25,624 nt of DNA from Planctomycetota bacterium (GTDB taxonomy: Bacteria > Planctomycetota > Brocadiia > JAJRTI01): positions 1 through 25,624 of the forward strand of contig JAJRTI010000072.1 in the NCBI GenBank assembly GCA_024278415.1, written 5' to 3'. This document shows, piece after piece, positions 9,030-14,662 of the stretch. Within the stretch, counting starts at the first letter, position 1, and each line of letters begins with the position of its first letter. The position numbers were made by a program, and so were the translations under genes. The notes beneath the pieces are model-generated. The model saw only the letters and a program-made list of their open reading frames with translations, did not search any database and was not told the origin of the DNA.

Positions 9030-10462
9030 TCCCGTGGCCTCTGCTCATGGCCGTGGCGCTATCGGCTGGCGCGCCGGGAACCGGCGCTCGCCAAGTCGTT
9101 CGCGTCGAGAAGAAGACATTCCGGCTCGTGCAGCGCGAGTTGGGGGTGATCGAGGCCGGCAAGACCGCGATGCTCTACACCCAGAGCAGCGGAGAAATCG
9201 TTTGGATCGCGCCGGAGGGCAGCAAGGTGAAAGCGGGAGACCCAGTCGTGAAACTATCCAACCGAGTGACCGAAGAGGAGGCCGAGCAAGATGGGATGCG
9301 TCTCGAAGACCGCAAGCTCCAGTTGCGCCGGGAGGAGTTGGAGCATGAACTGGGGATGGAGGAGGCCCAGTTCGGCCTGAAGCGCAGGGCGATCGAAGTG
9401 CGCCAGGCCGAGTGGGAGCTGCGGGACCTGAAGCAGCGCTCGACTCAGCGGCAACTCAAGATGATGGACCTGGACGCGCGCATCGCCAAGATTCGGATGG
9501 ACCATGCGAAGGTCGAATTGGACGCGGTGCGGGCGTTCCAAGGCACGACGCTGGCGAAGACGGAGGAGCTGCGGGAGAAGATGGCGACCTACGAGCGGGC
9601 GGTCGTGGCCTATCAGCGCGCCAGGGCGCTTCTCGACGCGGCGCGCAAGGGCCCCAACCGGCGCCGCGTCGAGGTGGCCGAGAAGCGCCTCAAACGCGCC
9701 CGCCAGGCGTACGAACTGGAGAAACTCCAGATCGCACAGAAAGAGCGCGTGGCCCAAGCTGAAATCGAGATCGAGAAGGCCAATCTGGGCCGGGCCGAAA
9801 CCCGCGCCGCCCGCAGCGCCAAGAAGGCCGCACAACTGACGATCTACGCACCCATGGACGGCACCGTCACGTTCGTGGACGTGTGGAAAGGCGAAGGCGA
9901 GGATCCCTCGCCCATCCGCGTCGGCGAGTCGCGGCATACCAACATGGATTTGCTCAAGATCGCCGACCTGTCGGAACTCCTCGTGCGGCTCCACGTGTCG
10001 GAAGCCGATCTGCGGAAGATCAAGATGGGGCAGAAGGCCTCCATCAAGCTCGTCGCGTTCCCCGACAAGGTCTATGCCGGTGAGGTCACGCAGATCGCGC
10101 CGTTCGCGGAAGACAAGAACATCAAGCTCGGCTACCTCGCGATGAGCCGCGGCGGCATCGCCGGCGTCGCAGTGGTCGACGTGATGGTGCGCGTGCTGGA
10201 CGCGGACCCGCGCCTGCGCCTGGGCCTGACCGCGCAAGTGGACATTACCGTGGCCGAGAAGGCCGGCGCACTCGTCGTGCCTCACACCGCGGTTTGGTTC
10301 GAAGAGGGCCGCGCCTTCTGCTACGTGGATTCTGGCGCGGGGCCCCTCGCGAGGCCAATCAAGCTGGGCCTCGCCAACGAAAATGAGATCGTTGTGGAGG
10401 ACGGACTGAAAGAGGGGGACCCGGTCTGCTGTCGCGCGGCAGCACCGACGGAGCCGCACTAG
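9026..10462 (+). CDS. Second periplasmic adaptor (HlyD/MacA-like)
   Basis: This 478-aa adaptor is distinct from its upstream neighbour. A short signal peptide (about 1-21) is followed by the first lipoyl half (IAPEGSKVKAGDPVVKLSN). A long charged coiled coil covers about 75-270. The second lipoyl half is TIYAPMDGTVTFVDVW, followed by a barrel (LRKIKMGQKASIKLVAFPDKVYAGEV) and a membrane-proximal domain near the C-terminus. The start codon is GTG at 9026, within GTGA overlapping the upstream stop (TGA 9027-9029), with GGAAGGGG just upstream; this implies translational coupling. Unlike adaptor 1 it has no lipobox cysteine. Two adaptors before one MacB-like pump suggest a mixed adaptor ring or alternative partners. 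No outer-membrane factor gene is adjacent. Confidence 0.85.
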   Translation: MIPWPLLMAVALSAGAPGTGARQVVRVEKKTFRLVQRELGVIEAGKTAMLYTQSSGEIVWIAPEGSKVKAGDPVVKLSNRVTEEEAEQDGMRLEDRKLQLRREELEHELGMEEAQFGLKRRAIEVRQAEWELRDLKQRSTQRQLKMMDLDARIAKIRMDHAKVELDAVRAFQGTTLAKTEELREKMATYERAVVAYQRARALLDAARKGPNRRRVEVAEKRLKRARQAYELEKLQIAQKERVAQAEIEIEKANLGRAETRAARSAKKAAQLTIYAPMDGTVTFVDVWKGEGEDPSPIRVGESRHTNMDLLKIADLSELLVRLHVSEADLRKIKMGQKASIKLVAFPDKVYAGEVTQIAPFAEDKNIKLGYLAMSRGGIAGVAVVDVMVRVLDADPRLRLGLTAQVDITVAEKAGALVVPHTAVWFEEGRAFCYVDSGAGPLARPIKLGLANENEIVVEDGLKEGDPVCCRAAAPTEPH

Positions 10463-10484
10463 CACGAGACGCCGAGCACCGACC

Positions 10485-12527
10485 ATGCCCGAATCCGCAA
10501 ACGTCATTTGCATCCGCAACTTGGAGAAAGCCTACGGCAAGGGTACGGGCGCGGTGCACGCGCTGCGCGGGGTCGACCTCGACGTGGACGAGGGCGAGTT
10601 CGTGTCGATCATGGGCCAGTCCGGCTCGGGCAAGTCGACGCTCATGCACATCCTCGCGTGCCTCCAGCGGGCCACGGGCGGCACGTACCACCTGCGCGGC
10701 CGCCGGATCGACGAACTGAGCGACAACGACCTCTCCGGCATCCGGAGCCACGACATCGGCGTGGTGTTCCAGAAGTTCAACCTGCTCCCGCAGGAGAACA
10801 TCGTGCGCAACGTCGAGTTGCCGCTCGTGTACGCGGGCGTGCCGCGCAAGCAACGGCGCCTGCGCGCGGAGGAGGCGCTCAAAGCCATGGGCCTGGGGCA
10901 CCGGCTCTCGCACAAGCCCACCGAGTTGTCCGGCGGCGAGGACCAGCGCGTGGCCATGGCCCGCGCGCTCGTGGGCGGGCCGCAAGTCATCCTCGCAGAC
11001 GAGCCCACCGGCAACCTCGACTCGCAGACGAGCGAGACCATCATGGGGATCCTGCGCCAGCTCAATGAAATGGGCAAGACCATCGTGATGATCACGCACA
11101 GCCGCGAGGTCGCGGCCTGCGGCAAGCGCATGGTGCGGCTGCGCGACGGCAAAATCCTGAGCGTCGAGCCCATCGCGGAGCCGCGCGTGCCCGACGCGGA
11201 GAACCCCGACCTCGACCTGTCGGCCATCGCGGAGCAGCCCGCGGTCAAGCCGCGGCGATGGGGCTGGCTGTCGCTCTGGTACGCGGCTGAGATCTTCAAG
11301 GTCGCCATCCGCGGCCTGGGCGTGCACAAGGTCCGCAGCTTCCTGTCCATGGTCGGCATCATCTTCGGCATCGCGTCCGTCATGGCCGTGCTCAGTGTCG
11401 TGGCCGGCGCGCGGGGCGAAGTGCTCAAACAGCTCAAGGCGCTCGGCGCCAACAACATCCTCGTGTCCGCCAAAACGCTCAACCGCGAGAAGATCAAGGA
11501 CGTGCGCATCCGCTCCCTTGGCCTTCGGTTCAAGGACGGCGAGGAACTCGCGCGGCAGTGCAAGCTCATCCAAGCCTGGGCCCCGCTCAAGATCCTCAAG
11601 CCCAAGGTCACCGCCGGGGACAAGCCCGTGCGCTGCGAAGTCGTGGGCACGACCAACGCGTTCATGGGCGTGACCGACTTCGGCCTGTCCGAGGGCCGCT
11701 TCCTCTCGCCCATCGACCAGGCGCAGAATCTGCGCGTCTGCGTCATCGAGGACCAAATCCGCCGCGAGATCTTCCCGCTCACCAACCCGGTCGGCCAGCT
11801 CATCACGATCGGCCACGAGTTGTACACGGTCGTGGGCGTGCTGGAGAGCAAAGAGATTACCGAGAGCAAGTTCGACGTGGCGGATATTAAGCGCCTCAAT
11901 CGGCGCATCTACGTGCCGCTCTCCTGCGCACTGGGCCGCATGACCCAGCCGTCCAACCACAGTGAGCTGGACGAGTTGTCCATCAAGATCGCGTCCACCG
12001 ACCACCTTCGCACTGCGGCGCGCATCATCAGCAACTATTTCGAAGCCGCTCACCAAGCCGAGGGGCTCAAGCCGGAGCAGCGGGACTACGAGGTGAAGGT
12101 CGCCGTGGACCTGCTCAAGAAGACGCAACACACGCAACTCATCTTCGACATCGTCATGGCGTGCAGCGCCGGCATTTCGCTGCTCGTGGGCGGCATCGGC
12201 ATCATGAACATCATGCTCGCCAACGTGACCGAGCGGCGCCGCGAGATCGGCATCCGCCGGTCCGTGGGCGCGAAGCAGAGCGACATCCTGGCGCAGTTCG
12301 TGTTGGAGGCGCTAGCGATCTGTTTCCTCGGGGGCCTGCTGGGGGTCGGTGCGGGGTTCCTGCTCAAGTGGGGCATCACCGCGTTTGCCCAGTGGAAAAC
12401 CGCGATCGTGTGGAAGGGCATCTTCGCCTCACTCGGCGTGTCCCTCCTCGATGGCCTCATCTTCGGCACCTACCCGGCCTGGAAGGCCGCGAAGATGGAC
12501 CCCATCGAAGCGCTGCGGTACGAGTAG
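10485..12527 (+). CDS. MacB-like ABC transporter, fused ATPase and FtsX-type permease
   Basis: This 680-aa protein combines an N-terminal ABC ATPase with a C-terminal MacB/FtsX permease, as in macrolide/peptide exporters of the inner membrane. The ATPase has Walker A GQSGSGKST (44-52), Q-loop VVFQKFNLL (93-101), signature LSGGEDQR (148-155), Walker B VILADEP (168-174) and H-loop His205. The signature has ED where LSGGQQQR is usual. The first transmembrane helix is about 285-308. A periplasmic domain follows, then three helices clustered near the C-terminus, with the family motif GGIGIMNIMLANVTERRREIGIRRSVGA. It starts 22 bp after adaptor 2. Together they would form a tripartite pump with an outer-membrane channel encoded elsewhere. 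Substrate is unknown; homologues move macrolides, lipopeptides or toxins. The stop codon abuts the insertion at 12536. Confidence 0.92.
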   Translation: MPESANVICIRNLEKAYGKGTGAVHALRGVDLDVDEGEFVSIMGQSGSGKSTLMHILACLQRATGGTYHLRGRRIDELSDNDLSGIRSHDIGVVFQKFNLLPQENIVRNVELPLVYAGVPRKQRRLRAEEALKAMGLGHRLSHKPTELSGGEDQRVAMARALVGGPQVILADEPTGNLDSQTSETIMGILRQLNEMGKTIVMITHSREVAACGKRMVRLRDGKILSVEPIAEPRVPDAENPDLDLSAIAEQPAVKPRRWGWLSLWYAAEIFKVAIRGLGVHKVRSFLSMVGIIFGIASVMAVLSVVAGARGEVLKQLKALGANNILVSAKTLNREKIKDVRIRSLGLRFKDGEELARQCKLIQAWAPLKILKPKVTAGDKPVRCEVVGTTNAFMGVTDFGLSEGRFLSPIDQAQNLRVCVIEDQIRREIFPLTNPVGQLITIGHELYTVVGVLESKEITESKFDVADIKRLNRRIYVPLSCALGRMTQPSNHSELDELSIKIASTDHLRTAARIISNYFEAAHQAEGLKPEQRDYEVKVAVDLLKKTQHTQLIFDIVMACSAGISLLVGGIGIMNIMLANVTERRREIGIRRSVGAKQSDILAQFVLEALAICFLGGLLGVGAGFLLKWGITAFAQWKTAIVWKGIFASLGVSLLDGLIFGTYPAWKAAKMDPIEALRYE

Positions 12528-12535
12528 GCCGCGCC
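12527..12535. repeat. Left copy of 9-bp direct repeat (target duplication)
   Basis: GGCCGCGCC at 12527-12535 is repeated exactly at 13203-13211, immediately outside the terminal inverted repeats of the element between them. Its first base is the last base of the macB-like stop codon. Confidence 0.65.
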
Positions 12536-12601
12536 CAATGCCATTAACTTAGGGAACTCCGTCCGCAGGATCCACGATGCATTGGCCGGGGCAGACTCCG
12601 T

Positions 12602-12980
12602 GGCCAGCTTTAGCTGGCCTTTCTGAGTGCCACCAGATTCATCTGGTGGTGAGCATGGCACTCGATCCAACTCTATGAGGAGCCTGCTTCAGCAGGACTT
12701 CTCTGGCTGCCGCGAGCGAATCGAAAAGCCGCGCTAAAGCGCGCTCCAGCCAATGAAGCGAAGACTTGCTGTCCACCACGTGAACGTGGTGGCAAGGCAG
12801 AGAGCCAGCTAAAGCTGGCGATGCTGGCTGAATCCCGGTACTCCAACAGAACGATCGAGATGGCCACACGTGCCGCGCTTTGCCTTGAGCTAGCGAAGCT
12901 TCGCCTCAAACCGTCGAGGCGTGGCTGCGCGTGCTCACGATGTGTACGCGCTTGACGCCCCCACTGGGCTCGCCCAGTGG
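12602..12980. repeat. Array of short hairpins with 2-nt centres
   Basis: Successive palindromes, each with a different stem but a 2-nt centre: 12602-12619 (8-bp stem), 12630-12649 (9), 12683-12696 (6), 12731-12742 (5), 12773-12792 (9), 12804-12819 (7), 12893-12904 (5) and 12961-12980 (9). Outer arms pair around several of them, for example AGTGCC 12626-12631 with 12657-12662, TGGCT 12704-12708 with 12748-12752, and TTGAG 12885-12889 with 12905-12909. One further stem (12927-12932 with 12946-12951) has a 13-nt loop. Confidence 0.8.
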
Positions 12981-12985
12981 AGCGG

Positions 12986-13114
12986 TGATTGCCGACTACG
13001 GGCGCAAGTGCCCGCGCTCGCCCTGCCGCCTTGTTTGGCGCTCGGCTACGCCGAGCGCCAAACAAGGCGGCAGGAAACAACAACAGGAGGCCGCTTGGCA
13101 GTAGTCGGCAATCA
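12986..13114. repeat. Nested inverted repeat enclosing a perfect 25-bp hairpin
   Basis: Outer arms TGATTGCCGACTAC (12986-12999) and its complement (13101-13114) are perfect over 14 bp. They enclose a 7-bp hairpin with a 2-nt centre and one G-T pair (12999-13014), and a perfect 25-bp stem (13022-13046 with 13050-13074) with the 3-nt loop TAC. The structure looks like palindromes inserted within palindromes. Confidence 0.8.
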
Positions 13115-13120
13115 TCGCCA

Positions 13121-13139
13121 CACGGGGACAAGCCCCGTG
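13121..13139. repeat. Hairpin near right end of the element
   Basis: CACGGGG (13121-13127) pairs with CCCCGTG (13133-13139) across 5 nt, with outer CGCCA/TGGCG pairing beyond it. It belongs to the same hairpin class as the array to its left. Confidence 0.6.
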
Positions 13140-13202
13140 CTGGCGAGGCAAACTTGGCACAAATGTCACGTTTTCGCGTCTTGGAGACGATTAATGGCAT
13201 TG

Positions 13203-13211
13203 GGCCGCGCC
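13203..13211. repeat. Right copy of 9-bp direct repeat (target duplication)
   Basis: GGCCGCGCC, identical to 12527-12535, directly follows the right terminal inverted repeat. Between here and the promoter at 13320 I see no gene, only an 8-bp inverted repeat (13217-13224 with 13244-13251) that may be a remnant terminator of the exporter operon. Confidence 0.65.
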
Positions 13212-13319
13212 GCCCCCGATGCGGCGACCACGCCCAACACTGACCGCATCGCCAAGCCGACGTTGAGCGATCCCAAGCGGGACTTGTGCATCGCGACCGA
13301 CCTCAATGCCTTCCAATGG

Positions 13320-13349
13320 TTGACAAAACAACAGTCTTGTTGTTATTGT
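13320..13349 (+). promoter_or_regulatory. Predicted promoter of the twin-ATPase operon
   Basis: A consensus -35 TTGACA (13320-13325), an 18-bp spacer and a weaker -10 TATTGT (13344-13349) place the start near 13356, 72 nt before the first ATPase. A palindromic dyad fills the spacer and a second covers the start region, so the promoter is probably repressed or otherwise controlled. Confidence 0.6.
13327..13344. promoter_or_regulatory. Putative operator 1 (AACAACA-N4-TGTTGTT)
   Basis: A perfect 7-bp dyad with a 4-nt centre (GTCT) lies between the -35 and -10 elements, the classic place for a repressor site. The same dyad recurs 35 bp downstream (centre to centre). Confidence 0.55.
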
Positions 13350-13353
13350 AGAG

Positions 13354-13387
13354 CCCATGATAACAACACAGTTGTTGTTATCATGGG
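13354..13387. promoter_or_regulatory. Putative operator 2, extended dyad
   Basis: A perfect 15-bp inverted repeat (13354-13368 with 13373-13387, loop CAGT) contains the same AACAACA-N4-TGTTGTT core at 13362-13379. It spans the predicted transcription start and early leader, so it could be a DNA operator, an RNA hairpin in the leader, or both. No U-tract follows, so a terminator is unlikely. Confidence 0.55.
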
Positions 13388-13427
13388 TGTGCGGGTGTAA
13401 GTCTTCATATGGAAAAGGATTGTCGGC

Positions 13428-14654
13428 ATGAAACTGAGAAGCCTTCCCGGTGGTGTGCCTGAGCCCGAAGAACTTGTGGGTCGAGACCACTTGATTGATG
13501 TGCTCTGGAGCCAACTGGCTGGAAACAACATCATGCTCGTGGCGCCGCGGCGTTTCGGCAAGACGGGGGTCATGCGCCATGTGCTCAAGCGACCGCGCGA
13601 GGGCTACCTCCCCGTGTACCTTGACGCGGAAGAGATCGCTGATCCCGCTGACTTTGTAGCCGCGCTTCTCGCTTTGGTTCTGGAACACAGCACGCTGCGG
13701 AAGCTCCTCGCAGCCGTCACCAGACTGCCCAAGCAGTTGATGGATTTCTTCGCTCGGCGCATTGAAGAGGCCGGCATAGACGAGGTGAAGCTTAAGCTCA
13801 GGGAGGCGATCGGCGAGTCGTGGCAGAACACAGGCAAGCGACTTCTGCTCGAGATGGAGAAGTCAGACAAGATCGTCCTGTTCATCATCGACGAGTTCCC
13901 GCAACTCATCGACAACGTCTGCCGCGCGCAGGGCGACGAAGTCGGCAAGCCGCTGCTCGCGTGGTTCCGATCCGTCAGGATGCAGCAGAAGGACAAGCTG
14001 AGGCGATTCCGGTTCATCGTCGGCGGGTCCACGAGCATCGACATGATCTTGCGCCGGCTCGACGTGCCGGACAAGCTCAACGACTTCGCCCGTCTGCCTG
14101 TCGAGGCCCTTGCCCGCGACGACGCAGAACGCCTCCTCCAGGGTCTAGCGAAGACCTACGAGTTGAACTTCACAGCGGATGCGCTTGACTCGATCTTCGA
14201 GTTGATCGGTCCCCCGGTGCCGTACTTCCTCCACCTGCTCGTGTCTCAGATCATCCTCGACCCCAGCTTGAAGGGCAAGCCGCTGTCCCGGGAAGACATC
14301 GAGGCCGTGTACCACAAGCGCGTGATCGGCCCCAGTTGCCGGAGCTACTTCGACTACTACCGCCAGCGTCTGAAGCGTTACGGAAAGCCTGGCGAACGCG
14401 CGGCCATCGCCATTCTGCGGGAGATCGCCGCCGCGCCGGCCGGCCGCGTCTCGGACAGCGCACTGTTTGCGGTGTACCGCAAAGCGCGCAAGAAGGGCGC
14501 AACGGACGTCGAGTTCCTCGAAATCATGGCCGATCTGGAGTGCGACTGGTATGTAGCGCTCGACACCGCCACGAACGAGTACCGCTTCCTCCTAGACATC
14601 ATGAAGGCGTGGTGGAATCGGTTTTACCGGGCCATCACCACAAAGCGCCGATAG
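13428..14654 (+). CDS. P-loop ATPase of the archaeal-type ATPase_2 superfamily
   Basis: This 408-aa protein carries an AAA/STAND-like NTPase domain. VGRDHLIDVLWSQL (17-30) is the usual entry motif. The P-loop APRRFGKTG (39-47) has Ala in the first Gly position. Walker B is IVLFIIDEF (149-157, D155/E156), and a sensor-like strand RFIVGGSTS follows. The second half is helical and ends with aromatic and basic residues (WWNRFYRAITTKRR), as in this family where a DNA-binding or partner-binding module follows the ATPase. AAGGA lies about 9 nt before the ATG. The second ATPase follows 8 bp after its stop, so the two are an operon under the double-dyad promoter. Family functions are mostly unknown; several members travel with mobile DNA. 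Biological role here is undetermined. Confidence 0.85.
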   Translation: MKLRSLPGGVPEPEELVGRDHLIDVLWSQLAGNNIMLVAPRRFGKTGVMRHVLKRPREGYLPVYLDAEEIADPADFVAALLALVLEHSTLRKLLAAVTRLPKQLMDFFARRIEEAGIDEVKLKLREAIGESWQNTGKRLLLEMEKSDKIVLFIIDEFPQLIDNVCRAQGDEVGKPLLAWFRSVRMQQKDKLRRFRFIVGGSTSIDMILRRLDVPDKLNDFARLPVEALARDDAERLLQGLAKTYELNFTADALDSIFELIGPPVPYFLHLLVSQIILDPSLKGKPLSREDIEAVYHKRVIGPSCRSYFDYYRQRLKRYGKPGERAAIAILREIAAAPAGRVSDSALFAVYRKARKKGATDVEFLEIMADLECDWYVALDTATNEYRFLLDIMKAWWNRFYRAITTKRR

Positions 14655-14662
14655 GAGCCCAG

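Larger units (their letters stand above)
12536..13202. mobile_element. 667-bp non-autonomous MITE-like element packed with hairpins
   Basis: The ends are perfect 12-bp inverted repeats: CAATGCCATTAA at 12536-12547 and its complement at 13191-13202. Each is flanked by the same 9-mer, GGCCGCGCC, as expected of a target duplication. No convincing open frame exists inside, so it could not encode its own transposase. The interior is a succession of short hairpins, many with 2-nt centres, several nested inside longer imperfect pairs, plus one perfect 25-bp stem (13022-13074). Some transposase families, such as IS4-like, make duplications near 9 bp, but I cannot assign a family. It may be a composite of successive insertions. 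The first strong hairpin could also end macB-like transcription. Confidence 0.65.

Noticed and set aside
10359..12137. Very long minus-strand open frame opposite the MacB-like gene
   Set aside because: It mirrors codon positions of a well-supported plus-strand gene, has an Arg/His/Ala/Val-rich shadow composition and matches no family. The same applies to long antisense frames at 1291-2187, 3530-4645, 7569-8912 and 9254-10519.
12602..13139. CRISPR array
   Set aside because: Repeats are palindromes of differing sequence, not identical direct repeats with regular spacers, and no cas genes are present.
13354..13387. Intrinsic terminator
   Set aside because: The hairpin has no following T-run and lies just downstream of a consensus promoter, ahead of a gene with a good ribosome site. 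An operator or leader structure fits better.
12921..13400. Open frames across the hairpin region
   Set aside because: They run through palindromes and the element boundary, have no ribosome site and produce no recognisable protein. They are by-products of GC-rich inverted repeats.
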